Source of the DNA: an uncultured Acholeplasmatales bacterium
GTDB taxonomy: Bacteria > Bacillota_I > Bacilli_A > Acholeplasmatales > Anaeroplasmataceae
Direction: 5' to 3'
Length of the DNA: 39,153 nucleotides
Assembly (NCBI GenBank): GCA_944324725.1
Contig: CALUXJ010000006.1
Location: 1-39,153, forward strand
Shown: positions 1 to 7,638 of the stretch, one piece after another
Position numbering within the stretch: the stretch's first letter is position 1
Layout: every line of letters starts with the position of its first letter
Translations under genes and position numbers: made by a program
The notes under the pieces: generated by a model
The model's input: the letters and a program-made list of their open reading frames with translations, nothing else
Databases searched by the model: none
What the model was told of the DNA's origin: nothing

Positions 1-97
1 GTCGTGCCTTCAATTAACTACAAATAAATTTTCAACTATTCATCAATTATCTCTTGATTTAATTATAGTTGGCTCTTACTAATTATACCAAAATAAA
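1..97 (-). promoter_or_regulatory. Promoter and structured leader of a downstream gene outside the window
   Basis: No gene is visible in these bases. On the minus strand an extended -10 (TGGTATAAT, hexamer at 81-86) has a TTGTCT -35 at 104-109 with a 17-base spacer, so a transcript should leave the window at its left edge. Its leader can fold: CAACTAT (33-39) pairs with ATAGTTG (66-72), and inside it ATCAA pairs with TTGAT. In Firmicutes the genes after rpsP-khpA are usually rimM, trmD and rplS. That one of these is served here is inference. Confidence 0.35.
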
Positions 98-121
98 AAC
101 CTTTAGACAAAGCTAAAGGTT
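91..121 (-). terminator. Rho-independent terminator after khpA
   Basis: A 9-bp perfect stem (98-106 with 113-121, AACCTTTAG/CTAAAGGTT) is followed on the minus strand by a TTTTATTTT tract. It lies two bases past the khpA stop and ends the rpsP-khpA transcript. The -35 of the next promoter is embedded in its loop and stem. Confidence 0.75.
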
Positions 122-123
122 AA

Positions 124-366
124 TTATTTACTCTCAATATCCAAATGGATTTTCTTTCCTTCTTTAGAAGCACCTGCAAATAAGATGGTACGAATAGCTT
201 GGGCAATGTGACCACCCTTACCAATAACTCTACCAAAGTCTTTTTGGTTAACTTTAACCTTATACTCTAAGGTTGGAGTATCAGAAACTACTTCTATTTC
301 CACATCTTCTGGGTAAGTGACTAAAGGAAGAATTAAACTTTTTATTAACTCTTCAAAATTAATCAT
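124..366 (-). CDS. khpA: KH-domain RNA-binding protein KhpA
   Basis: Eighty residues forming a single type II KH domain, the full length of the KhpA (YlqC) family. The RNA-binding GxxG loop is visible as GRVIGKGG near residues 44-51, preceded by the family's short N-terminal helix and DVEIEV strand. In Firmicutes KhpA pairs with KhpB and binds many RNAs, with effects on cell division and envelope synthesis. It follows rpsP by 10 bases and shares its promoter, the conserved Firmicutes order. Nothing is unusual. Confidence 0.93.
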   Translation of the reverse strand: MINFEELIKSLILPLVTYPEDVEIEVVSDTPTLEYKVKVNQKDFGRVIGKGGHIAQAIRTILFAGASKEGKKIHLDIESK

Positions 367-376
367 CTCACACCTC

Positions 377-628
377 TTACTTAGCGTTCTTTGTTATGCC
401 TTCTGCCTTAAGTAAATTTTTTACTGTAACAGTTGGTTGTGCACCTTGACTTAACCATTTTTCAGCTACTTCTTTATTAATAGTTACAGTAGCTGGGTTT
501 GTCTTAGGATTATATGTACCAACGATTTCGATAAATTTACCATCACGTGGGCTATGTGAATCGGCAGCAACGATACGATATTTAGGATCTTTATGAGAAC
601 CGAATCTTTGTAATCTTAATTTTACCAT
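377..628 (-). CDS. rpsP: 30S ribosomal protein S16
   Basis: Small-subunit ribosomal protein S16, 83 residues, starting [10 protein letters not shown] and containing the family stretch around [15 protein letters not shown]. The reading frame extends seven codons upstream, but the ATG at 628 is chosen because an AGGAGTGA Shine-Dalgarno lies 5-6 bases before it and the protein then begins exactly as other S16 proteins do. It heads the rpsP-khpA unit and is driven by a strong promoter 35 bases upstream. Confidence 0.97.
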   Translation of the reverse strand: MVKLRLQRFGSHKDPKYRIVAADSHSPRDGKFIEIVGTYNPKTNPATVTINKEVAEKWLSQGAQPTVTVKNLLKAEGITKNAK

Positions 629-659
629 AATATTCACTCCTTTTTTCAAAATACAGCTT

Positions 660-687
660 ATTATACCATACTTTTTTTATCTGTCAA
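660..687 (-). promoter_or_regulatory. Promoter of rpsP-khpA
   Basis: Minus-strand TTGACA (682-687), a 16-base spacer, and TATAAT (660-665) preceded by TGG, giving an extended -10. This is the closest match to a consensus sigma-A promoter in the window, as expected for a ribosomal protein gene. Confidence 0.85.
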
Positions 688-703
688 GTATTTTTTCTTG
701 ACA

Positions 704-1036
704 TTATAATGGTAAAATAACATCTTGATACAATTTAACCAAATCGGCATTAATCTCGTCTTCTAATTGATGTCTTAAACGAAAATATTGCTTAACCTCT
801 GGTTTTTCGTAAAGTCTAGTTTTTGCTAACTGATAATTACTTTTTAATTCATCGTAGTCTTTGTAATAGCTATTGGCTGCTTCCAAATTAGATTTTTTGG
901 TATAGTAATCGCTTAATAGATAAAAATATTTGCTTTTGATTGTAGTATAACAGGTAACTAATTCTTGGTATACGACATTATTTTCTAAAGCGACTAGATA
1001 TTCATCAATGGCTTTTTGCCAAGTTAAGGCATCCAT
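704..1036 (-). CDS. YlbF/YmcA-family protein
   Basis: About 110 residues, nearly all helical, with the helix pattern and the Asn/Lys-Pro-x-Val segment (LYEKPEVKQYFRLRHQLEDE) of the Com_YlbF family. Bacillus YlbF, YmcA and YaaT form the complex that guides RNase Y and affects competence and biofilm development. Only one member is seen here, so complex formation is not shown. The start at 1036 is chosen because the ATG at 1051 lies in the Shine-Dalgarno (ATGAGGATAAG) of the later ATG. It overlaps the end of the guanylate kinase gene by 32 bases, so the two are co-transcribed. Confidence 0.7.
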   Translation of the reverse strand: MDALTWQKAIDEYLVALENNVVYQELVTCYTTIKSKYFYLLSDYYTKKSNLEAANSYYKDYDELKSNYQLAKTRLYEKPEVKQYFRLRHQLEDEINADLVKLYQDVILPL

Positions 1037-1544
1037 AATACTTATCCTCAATTTCTTTAATTATCTTTTCACTACTAGCATTGCCATCTATTTGATAATG
1101 GCATAATTTTTTAGTAGTACTATTAAATATTTTTCTATCATTAACTATTCTTTTAGCAATTTCAAGTTCACTATCACCACGTTTTTTCATTCTTTCTTTT
1201 AACACATCTTCAGGACATTCTATAAAAAAGGCCACACAATTGGGAATGTTTAAGTATTTTTTCAAGCCTTGAGGCTCTACAATTAAATAACTGTTTATAT
1301 CCTTAATTGAATTGTTACTTGTTCCATAATAATTATTATTATAAATAACATACTCAAAAAAGAAATTTTGCTCAATTTTATTTAAAAACTCTAGCTTAGT
1401 CAAAAAATAATAATCAACACCATTTATTTCCTTAGTCCTTGGCTGTCTTGTTGTATAAGTCACAATTTTATGAAAACCGATTTTTTCTAGGCATTTGCCA
1501 ATATAAGTTTTACCGCTAGCACTTGGCCCTACCAAAATTATCAT
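1005..1544 (-). CDS. gmk: Guanylate kinase (or close guanylate-kinase-like protein)
   Basis: Phosphorylates GMP to GDP. The P-loop GPSASGKT is at residues 6-13, followed by the GMP-binding stretch TYTTRQPRTKEINGVDYYF and the lid-region arginines (ERMKKRGD, AKRI). At 179 residues it is slightly shorter than typical Gmk (about 205), with a reduced lid and C terminus. Start chosen from a GGAGGG site 5 bases upstream. A TGGTATCAT extended -10 (hexamer 1571-1576) is placed to drive it and the YlbF gene. Whether it is the cell's main Gmk or a divergent second copy cannot be told from this window. Confidence 0.8.
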   Translation of the reverse strand: MIILVGPSASGKTYIGKCLEKIGFHKIVTYTTRQPRTKEINGVDYYFLTKLEFLNKIEQNFFFEYVIYNNNYYGTSNNSIKDINSYLIVEPQGLKKYLNIPNCVAFFIECPEDVLKERMKKRGDSELEIAKRIVNDRKIFNSTTKKLCHYQIDGNASSEKIIKEIEDKYYGCLNLAKSH

Positions 1545-1594
1545 TAGCTTCCCTCCAAATATTTGCTAATATGATACCACAAATTTCAGAAATA

Positions 1595-1615
1595 TGATAT
1601 AATGATTTTAGGTGA
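1595..1615 (+). promoter_or_regulatory. Extended -10 promoter with ultra-short leader, def
   Basis: TGATATAAT (hexamer 1598-1603) with no recognisable -35. The predicted start of transcription, about 1610, is immediately followed by the AGGTGA Shine-Dalgarno (1610-1615) and the ATG at 1621. The leader would be only about 11 bases, almost entirely ribosome-binding site. Confidence 0.6.
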
Positions 1616-1620
1616 TTTTT

Positions 1621-2220
1621 ATGTATTTAGATAAGGATATTTGTAAAGAGGGAAATCCTGTTTTACGTTTAAAAGCAAAGGAAGTTACTCTTCCGCTTAA
1701 TAGTATAGATCTAGCCTGTCTTGAACAGCTCTATCAATATTTAATTATTTCCGAAAATGATGAACTAAGTAAGCAATATCAGATTAGACCAGGCGTAGGA
1801 ATGGCTGCCCCTCAAGTCGGACAAGCCAAAAGAATGTTCGCTATGAATTGTGTTGATTTTTTAGATGACAAACAAACCAAGTATTCCTATGCCCTAATTA
1901 ACCCTAAAATTGTAGCTCATAGCGAAGAAATGACCTATCTTCCGGATGGCGAAGGTTGTCTAAGTGTTACAAGAAATACCGATGGTTTTGTTGTTCCTCG
2001 CTATTATGCCATTAAATTTAAAGCTTATGTTTATGATTTTACAACAAAGAAAACAAAATTTATTACTAAAACTTTAGCCGGTTATCCAGCTATTGTTTTC
2101 CAACACGAATATGATCATTTAGATGGTATTTTGTATGTTGATAAAATGGTGAAAAAAGAGGATACTTCGGCCATTCCTCTTTACACAGTTAATGAGGAGG
2201 GAAATTGTGATACTAATTAA
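1621..2220 (+). CDS. def: Peptide deformylase
   Basis: Removes the formyl group from the N terminus of new proteins. All three metal-site motifs are intact: GVGMAAPQVG (about 58-67), EGCLSV with the Cys ligand (about 111-116), and QHEYDHLDG with both His ligands and the catalytic Glu (about 161-169). At 199 residues with an insert between motifs it resembles the longer type 2 deformylases of Gram-positives. The ATG at 1621 is preferred over an in-frame GTG at 1612 because the GTG lies inside the AGGTGA ribosome-binding site. The next gene starts 14 bases before its stop. Confidence 0.95.
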   Translation: MYLDKDICKEGNPVLRLKAKEVTLPLNSIDLACLEQLYQYLIISENDELSKQYQIRPGVGMAAPQVGQAKRMFAMNCVDFLDDKQTKYSYALINPKIVAHSEEMTYLPDGEGCLSVTRNTDGFVVPRYYAIKFKAYVYDFTTKKTKFITKTLAGYPAIVFQHEYDHLDGILYVDKMVKKEDTSAIPLYTVNEEGNCDTN

Positions 2221-3379
2221 AAATGCTAGATTATGGACAATGGCTACCTTGAATGATGTTTTAGGTAGCATCTTAATTGATGGCAAAAAAATAATTGCCG
2301 TTGAAGCCCGGGATTTAGCCCCTGAGTTCCCTTTAGCTCAGGTAATTGATGCCAAAGGGCAATTTGCTATGCCTGGTATAGTTGACCCACATTGCCATAT
2401 TGGCATGATGGAACAGGTTTATGGTTGGGCAGGGCAGGATACTAATGAAATTACTAATCCCTTAACGCCTGAACTTAAAGGTATTGAAAGTATTAAGCCA
2501 CATGATGCAAGTTTTAAAGATGCTCTATTAAATGGGGTTACTACTGTTTGTACTGGTCCTGGTAGTGCCAATATTATTGGCGGTACATTTTGTATTTTAA
2601 AAACTAAAGGTAAAACTGTCTGTGATATGGTAGTTAAAAATGAGTCCGCTATGAAAATGGCTTTAGGTGAAAATCCTAAACGTTGCTATAAAGATAAAGG
2701 GCCTTCTACAAGAATGGCAAATGCTGCCATTTTACGAGGCGCTTTAACCGAAGCTAAGCTATATAAAGAGCTTTGGGATCAGTATGATAAAGACATAGCT
2801 GCTGGTAAATCCATAAATAAGCCTGCCTATAATCAAAAATGGGACAGCTTAAAACGAGTTTTCGAAGGACTACCTGTTAAAATTCATGCGCACCAAGCTG
2901 ATGACATTGTAACTGCTGTAAGAATTGCGAAAGAGTTCAACTTAAATTATAGTATTGAGCATTGCACTGAAGGCTATTTAATTCCTGAATTCTTAAAAGA
3001 GCATAAGGTGAAATGTATTTTAGGACCAACTCTTGGAGAAAAATCTAAATATGAGCTAAAAGCCAAATCATTTACGGCAGCTAAAGTGTTATATGATAAT
3101 CAAGTTGAGTTTGCCTTTATGACTGATCACCCAGTCATCACTCTTGACACTACTTTAGCTCAAACTGGTCTTTTTGTAAAAGCTGGCCTGCCATATATTG
3201 AGGCTTTAAGGGCTAACACTATCTATGCAGCTAAATTAATCGGGATTGATAACCAAGTTGGATCTCTAGAGGTTGGTAAAGACGCCGATATCGTAATCTA
3301 CTCTAAAGACCCTCTATCTTATGACTCCCATGTTTTGATGGTAATGCTAAATGGCCAAATTGAATTAAATAATTTATAG
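2207..3379 (+). CDS. Amidohydrolase (imidazolonepropionase-related)
   Basis: A metal-dependent hydrolase of the amidohydrolase superfamily, 390 residues. The N-terminal HxH metal motif is seen in IVDPHCHIG (about residues 58-66), later ligands in KIHAHQADD and SIEHCTEG, and the catalytic Asp in MTDHPV. The C-terminal GSLEVGKDADIVI segment is the usual small beta domain. Closest in style to uncharacterised imidazolonepropionase-like amidohydrolases; no hut gene is nearby, so no substrate is proposed. Start is the GTG at 2207: the upstream ATG (2192) is part of the GAGGAGGG Shine-Dalgarno. It overlaps def and is co-transcribed with it. Confidence 0.85.
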   Translation: MILIKNARLWTMATLNDVLGSILIDGKKIIAVEARDLAPEFPLAQVIDAKGQFAMPGIVDPHCHIGMMEQVYGWAGQDTNEITNPLTPELKGIESIKPHDASFKDALLNGVTTVCTGPGSANIIGGTFCILKTKGKTVCDMVVKNESAMKMALGENPKRCYKDKGPSTRMANAAILRGALTEAKLYKELWDQYDKDIAAGKSINKPAYNQKWDSLKRVFEGLPVKIHAHQADDIVTAVRIAKEFNLNYSIEHCTEGYLIPEFLKEHKVKCILGPTLGEKSKYELKAKSFTAAKVLYDNQVEFAFMTDHPVITLDTTLAQTGLFVKAGLPYIEALRANTIYAAKLIGIDNQVGSLEVGKDADIVIYSKDPLSYDSHVLMVMLNGQIELNNL

Positions 3380-3381
3380 TA

Positions 3382-3408
3382 AAAAAACGCTATAATATAG
3401 CGTTTTTT
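3382..3408. terminator. Bidirectional terminator between the amidohydrolase and methyltransferase genes
   Basis: A perfect 12-bp stem (3382-3393 with 3397-3408) made of an A-tract, CGCTAT and the matching T-tract around a three-base loop. It serves both converging genes. The methyltransferase stop codon lies on its edge. Confidence 0.85.
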
Positions 3409-4117
3409 ATTGCATTAAGTACATCAAAATAGCTCCTGCTACACTAACATTTAATGATTCTGTATTAGTCATTGGAATATAAAGATTTTGCTTAGTTAAA
3501 GCTAATATTTCCGGATTTATTCCATTGCCTTCATTACCTAAAATCAAGCCAAGTGGTGGCACGAATTGAACCAAATTAGGAGTTACTCCATTATTAACAC
3601 TTGTACCATATATTTGATAATTGTTATTTTGACTAATGAATTCTTTAATAGGCATATGAATATAATTAAGTTTAAAGATAGCTCCTTGACTCGCTCTAAC
3701 TACCTTATCATTATAGATATCAACACAACCATTACCTAAAACTATTGTATCAAACCCAAAGGCCTTAGCCGTTCGCATTAATGTACCCATATTACCCGGG
3801 TCTTGAATGGCATCTAAAAGTAAAACTTTATTACTTAACTCATGCTTATCTACTGCTTTACAAATGCTTAAAACCTGACATGGAGTGTCAGTCTTAGCTA
3901 TCTTTTTCATATCCTCTTCACTAATATAGGTGGCATCAACTGTATCAATGGTAGCATAAGCTGTAACTAATACTCCAGCTAATTTAGCCTCCTTATAAAG
4001 ATGGGATCCTAAAGCAATGAAGGTACCTTTTTCTTTACGATACTTGGCTAAATATAGCTTATTAATTTCGGTAATTATATTTTTACTTAGTTTTGTTATA
4101 TTCGGCAATAGCTTCAC
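3407..4117 (-). CDS. SpoU/TrmH-family RNA 2'-O-methyltransferase
   Basis: An AdoMet-dependent ribose methyltransferase of the trefoil-knot SPOUT class. Motif 1 (LDAIQDPGNMGTLMRTA), motif 2 (GLILGNEGNGI) and motif 3 (IPMTNTESLNVSVAGAILMY) are all present and in order, after an N-terminal substrate-binding domain of about 80 residues. It is most like the RlmB/YsgA-type rRNA methyltransferases; target not decidable. No ATG is available at the start: the frame opens with GTG (4117), but TTG at 4108 sits five bases after an AGGTGA site, which is the spacing used by neighbouring genes, so 4108 may be the real start. It overlaps thiI. Confidence 0.9.
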   Translation of the reverse strand: MKLLPNITKLSKNIITEINKLYLAKYRKEKGTFIALGSHLYKEAKLAGVLVTAYATIDTVDATYISEEDMKKIAKTDTPCQVLSICKAVDKHELSNKVLLLDAIQDPGNMGTLMRTAKAFGFDTIVLGNGCVDIYNDKVVRASQGAIFKLNYIHMPIKEFISQNNNYQIYGTSVNNGVTPNLVQFVPPLGLILGNEGNGINPEILALTKQNLYIPMTNTESLNVSVAGAILMYLMQ

Positions 4118-5324
4118 CTACTTCTAAACCATACATTGATAAATCTAAATCCGTATCTGTACTAACCCAAATAGATTTGGTATTATTAACTGCTTCTTCA
4201 ACTAATGTATTAAAGTCAAAAGCTTCTTCATAATGTCTCGCTCTATAAGCTTTAGGAGCAGTAGCTGGGGCCTTTGGAACATAAACTGTACAACAATCCT
4301 CAAAAGGCTTAATAGAAATATTAAAGGCATCAATTTTACGAGATAGAGCAATAATATCTACCTTATCATAAGTGGCAAGTGGTCTTATAACTGGTATATT
4401 AGTAACCTCATTAATAGTTGCCATACTTTGAAGAGTTTGACTAGCTACTTGCCCAACAGATTCACCATTTATTAAGACTAAATCATTATTTTTTTCCGCT
4501 ACTTTAGTAGCAATCCTGTACATCATTCTACGCATAATAGTAATATTATAAGATTCAGGGACCTTATCTAGAAGGGCCATATGCATATTCTTAAACGGCA
4601 CCATATGTAATAATATCTTATTACCTGGAGCATATTTAGCCATTTTCTTCACTAAATCAATGACCTTTTGCGCTGATTCAATACTAGTTAATGGTGTTGA
4701 TTCAAAATGAATACATTCTATTTTTATACCTTGTTTCATGGCTAAAAAACCAGCGACTGGCGAATCAATGCCACCACTTAGCATTAAAAGACCTTTACCT
4801 GCTATACCAGTTGGATAACCACCTAAGCCTCTAATTTGCCCATTAAATAAATAGATTCCATCGCTTCTTACTTCAATTCTAATTTCTAATTCTGGGTTAT
4901 GAACATCTACTTTAACCAGTTTATTGTTTTTTAAAATATAACTAGAAATCTCTTTTGAAATAGCCGGGCTTTGTAACGGAAAACTCTTATCTGCTCGTTT
5001 CGTTTCAATTTTAAAAGTTGTCGGCTTAGTTACTAGCTCATTAACATAATTTAATGCCTCAACCTTTAGTACCTCTAAATCTCTTGCAATCTTTTTGACT
5101 AAGCTATATGAATAAATACCAGCCACAAGGTTTAATCTATCAATTACCAAATTATAATCATACCCATTTAATAAAACATAGGCATGGTCATGTTTTTTCT
5201 CTAAGACGACAGGTAAACCGGCTAGTTTCTCCTCTAACATTTTATAAAGTTGTCTAATAAAATCATTTTGATTTTTACCCTTTAAAGTTAAATCACCAAA
5301 ACGAATTAAAATACGATCATACAT
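4083..5324 (-). CDS. thiI: tRNA 4-thiouridine synthase ThiI
   Basis: Transfers sulfur to uridine 8 of tRNA and, in many bacteria, to ThiS for thiazole synthesis. An N-terminal ferredoxin-like and THUMP domain (to about residue 165) is followed by the PP-loop ATPase motif SGGIDS (about 183-188) and the FEDCCTVYVPKAP segment with the conserved Cys. It lacks the C-terminal rhodanese domain of the E. coli protein, as in Bacillus. The ATG at 5324 is chosen because a GGAG site precedes it by about 10 bases; an upstream in-frame TTG lies in that site. The SpoU gene starts inside its 3' end. Confidence 0.95.
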   Translation of the reverse strand: MYDRILIRFGDLTLKGKNQNDFIRQLYKMLEEKLAGLPVVLEKKHDHAYVLLNGYDYNLVIDRLNLVAGIYSYSLVKKIARDLEVLKVEALNYVNELVTKPTTFKIETKRADKSFPLQSPAISKEISSYILKNNKLVKVDVHNPELEIRIEVRSDGIYLFNGQIRGLGGYPTGIAGKGLLMLSGGIDSPVAGFLAMKQGIKIECIHFESTPLTSIESAQKVIDLVKKMAKYAPGNKILLHMVPFKNMHMALLDKVPESYNITIMRRMMYRIATKVAEKNNDLVLINGESVGQVASQTLQSMATINEVTNIPVIRPLATYDKVDIIALSRKIDAFNISIKPFEDCCTVYVPKAPATAPKAYRARHYEEAFDFNTLVEEAVNNTKSIWVSTDTDLDLSMYGLEVGEAIAEYNKTK

Positions 5325-5383
5325 TAAATTCAACTCCAATCGCCATATTGTAGCATAAAATCTTTAATTAGTAAATTTTTTTC

Positions 5384-5412
5384 TTGCATTTAAATGCTAT
5401 TTGTGATATTAT
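5384..5412 (+). promoter_or_regulatory. Promoter of rpsD
   Basis: TTGCAT (5384-5389), a 17-base spacer and TATTAT (5407-5412) preceded by TGA. Transcription should begin near 5419, leaving a leader of about 160 bases before rpsD. Confidence 0.7.
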
Positions 5413-5418
5413 AACAAA

Positions 5419-5579
5419 GCATGGTAAAAGCAGCCACCTAGTTAGGAGCTATAAACTATCTTAACCTTGCGAGGATATTAGTAATCTTAGCTGCTTATGG
5501 TGAAAATATTTAGATAGATAGATAGATTAGTTACTGCTAGGACCTTTCTTTTACCAAATAATAGAGAGGAGAAAAAAAT
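5419..5579 (+). promoter_or_regulatory. Structured leader of rpsD, probable S4 autoregulatory element
   Basis: This non-coding leader has long-range pairing: TGGTAAAAG (5422-5430) with CTTTTACCA (5548-5556), CCTAG (5437-5441) with CTAGG (5537-5541), and AGCAGC (5429-5434) with GCTGCT (5490-5495), plus a small CCT-TGCG-AGG hairpin. The outer stem and the GCAGC stem share a base, so switching or a pseudoknot is possible. S4 represses its own mRNA through a leader pseudoknot in Bacillus; a single rpsD behind such a leader fits. A short GATA microrepeat lies at about 5513-5528. The fold is my own reading. Confidence 0.55.
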
Positions 5580-6179
5580 ATGTCAAGATACATTGGACCT
5601 TCTTGGAAGGTTAGCCGTCGTTTAGGTTATTCTACAAGTGAAACAGGTAAAGAATTAGTTAAAAGAAAATATGCACCTGGTCAACATGGTCAAAAAAGAG
5701 TTAAATTAAGCGAGTACGGCGTACAACAACAAGAAAAACAAAGAGTAAGATTCACTTATGGTTTATCTGAAAAGCAATTCCGTAAGGTATTTGCTAGAGC
5801 ATCTAAGATGCAAGGTAATACTGGTGTTAACTTCTTACAATTATTAGAAATGCGTTTAGATAACCTAGTTTATCGTTTAGGTTTTGCTGCTACTAGAGCA
5901 CAAGCTAGACAACTAGTTAATCATGGTCATTTCTTAGTAAATGGTAAGAAAGTTGATATTCCTTCTTACACAGTACAAGTTGGCGATCAAATTTCTTTAA
6001 AAGAAACTTCAAAAGACTTAGCCGTTGTTAAAGCTGCTTTAGAAGCTAAAACTGTAAGACCTGAATATTTAGCATTTGATGCTGACAAAAACGTTGGTTC
6101 ACTTGTTCGTGTTCCTGAACGTGATGAATTCTTACCAGAAATTCATGAACAACTAATCGTCGAATTCTACAACAGATAG
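5580..6179 (+). CDS. rpsD: 30S ribosomal protein S4
   Basis: Primary 16S rRNA-binding assembly protein, 199 residues, the standard length for the zinc-free Gram-positive form: the N terminus ([18 protein letters not shown]) has no Cys ligands. The S4 RNA-binding domain is seen at [20 protein letters not shown] and [17 protein letters not shown] strong GAGAGGAG site precedes the ATG. It stands alone as a monocistronic unit with its own promoter, leader and terminator, as in Bacillus. Confidence 0.98.
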   Translation: MSRYIGPSWKVSRRLGYSTSETGKELVKRKYAPGQHGQKRVKLSEYGVQQQEKQRVRFTYGLSEKQFRKVFARASKMQGNTGVNFLQLLEMRLDNLVYRLGFAATRAQARQLVNHGHFLVNGKKVDIPSYTVQVGDQISLKETSKDLAVVKAALEAKTVRPEYLAFDADKNVGSLVRVPERDEFLPEIHEQLIVEFYNR

Positions 6180-6184
6180 TAAAC

Positions 6185-6210
6185 AAAAAACTCACTTATG
6201 TGAGTTTTTT
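6185..6210. terminator. Bidirectional terminator between rpsD and the antiporter gene
   Basis: An 11-bp stem (A-tract plus CTCAC with GTGAG plus T-tract, 6185-6195 with 6200-6210) around a TTAT loop, serving the two converging genes. Confidence 0.85.
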
Positions 6211-7520
6211 TAATTAATATTCTTTAATTCTACTGTTTCCTTTGGCGCTACTTTGTTATTGATATAAATGTTGTCTTCTTCTATACTTTCATTATCTTTA
6301 TATTTTTTTAACATTTCCATTGTTATAGAGCCACTTTTAACTAAAGCAAATTTAGCTAAAATTGGACCAGTCATCTCATATAATACCGATGAACATAGAA
6401 TAACTGATAAAAAAGTATCACCAATCTCAGCTGATAGCATTCTTTGACCTAAAAATGCTAACCCGATAGCCACTCCCGCCTGAGGAATCAAAGCAAATCC
6501 TAAATAATTGGTAGTTACCTTAGAGCTTCTTACGACCTTTGCCCCTATAAAGCTACCAAAATACTTACCAATAATACGAATCACGAAGTACACTGCTCCA
6601 ATTATACCTATTGTTCCAAAAGCGCTCAAATCCATGTTCATTCCTGACATAACAAAAAATAACAACATAATTGGCGGATCAAATTCTTCAATATACTTAA
6701 ATGTTCTCTCATCTTTTGATACGTTAATATAACTTGCTCCAAAAACCATACAAGATAATAATGGTGAAATTTCTAATAGGGAACAAATACCTGATATAAT
6801 ACAAATTAGTCCAACTGTTACTATTAATTTAGAATTCGCAGATCTACCCTTTATAACTTTCGGCAAAACTAAGCCAACTACAAAACCAATTATTATGAAA
6901 ATAATGTTGTAGATAATAGGTAATATAATATTTATTACCTGTAAGTTACCACTGGTAGTACCTTCAACTATCGCAGTAACAATACTAAATACAAGCAAGC
7001 AAACTACATCATCTAAAGCTACAACCTGTAATAATGTGTTAACAAACTCACCTTTGGCCTTATACTGATTAATTGTCATCATGGTCGATGCTGGTGCAGT
7101 TGCTGTAGCAATAGCACCTAATAATAGAGCAAAGCTCCATCCCATAGTTGGAAAAAATATTCCTACTACTATAGTAACAAGTATTCCAGCTAATAAAGAC
7201 TCAAAAATCGTAATAACTATAACTTTAGTTCCCGTACCCTTTAGTACTTCCTTTTTAAAAAATTTTCCTACGCCAAAGGCAATAAATCCTAAAGCTAAAT
7301 CACTTAAAAAGGACATATTATCGATTATGTTATGGGGAATTAAATCTAAAACATAGGGTCCAATTAAAAGACCTGATATTATATACGCTGTCACATTAGG
7401 CAATTTTAATAGTTTAGTAACTCTAGATAAAATAAAACCACTTAAAAAAATTATTGCTAAAGCAATTAGTATAGTTGAAGACCCAAAATTATCATAATAT
7501 TCATATAGCTTCAAATTCAT
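6210..7520 (-). CDS. Cation:proton antiporter (CPA2/KefB-like, Na+/H+ exchanger family)
   Basis: A 436-residue membrane protein with about twelve hydrophobic segments and no N-terminal signal other than the first helix. The early motif LPNVTAYIISGLLIGP and the helix ATATAPASTMMTINQYKAKGE, then LQVVALDDVVCLLVFS with paired Asp residues in the ion-binding region, are typical of the CPA2 family. It lacks a C-terminal TrkA/RCK domain, ending in a short acidic tail. It would exchange Na+ or K+ for protons in pH or osmotic homeostasis; the ion is unknown. It is divergent from the LysR gene and preceded by a GAGGTGA site. Confidence 0.85.
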   Translation of the reverse strand: MNLKLYEYYDNFGSSTILIALAIIFLSGFILSRVTKLLKLPNVTAYIISGLLIGPYVLDLIPHNIIDNMSFLSDLALGFIAFGVGKFFKKEVLKGTGTKVIVITIFESLLAGILVTIVVGIFFPTMGWSFALLLGAIATATAPASTMMTINQYKAKGEFVNTLLQVVALDDVVCLLVFSIVTAIVEGTTSGNLQVINIILPIIYNIIFIIIGFVVGLVLPKVIKGRSANSKLIVTVGLICIISGICSLLEISPLLSCMVFGASYINVSKDERTFKYIEEFDPPIMLLFFVMSGMNMDLSAFGTIGIIGAVYFVIRIIGKYFGSFIGAKVVRSSKVTTNYLGFALIPQAGVAIGLAFLGQRMLSAEIGDTFLSVILCSSVLYEMTGPILAKFALVKSGSITMEMLKKYKDNESIEEDNIYINNKVAPKETVELKNIN

Positions 7521-7563
7521 TTTCTCACCTCAAATATTTACAATCTTTACAATTCATGCTATC

Positions 7564-7572
7564 ATTATAACA
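7564..7572 (-). promoter_or_regulatory. Promoter of the antiporter gene
   Basis: Minus-strand TGTTATAAT with the hexamer at 7564-7569; no clear -35. The start of transcription should fall near 7557, with a leader of about 37 bases. Confidence 0.55.
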
Positions 7573-7602
7573 ACAAATTATATAAATAAAACTAATTAAA
7601 TT

Positions 7603-7627
7603 TTATGAGTTCATAAGTAAAACTTAT
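7603..7627. promoter_or_regulatory. Overlapping palindromes, probable LysR operator
   Basis: Two perfect inverted repeats overlap: TTATGA-GT-TCATAA (7603-7616) and ATAAGT-AAA-ACTTAT (7613-7627). The second contains the T-N11-A pattern of LysR boxes. They lie about 50-65 bases upstream of the predicted antiporter start of transcription and directly in front of the LysR gene's ribosome-binding site. That position suits activation of the antiporter and self-repression of the regulator. Confidence 0.6.
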
Positions 7628-7638
7628 AGAGGTGCAAA

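Noticed and set aside
5513-5528. GATA tandem repeat as a phase-variation tract
   Set aside because: Only about four units, in a non-coding leader rather than at a promoter spacer or in a reading frame.
6508-7356. Plus-strand frames of 74 and 91 codons within the antiporter gene
   Set aside because: They lie wholly inside a clearly coding minus-strand gene, have no ribosome-binding site and read as low-complexity mirror translations of membrane helices.
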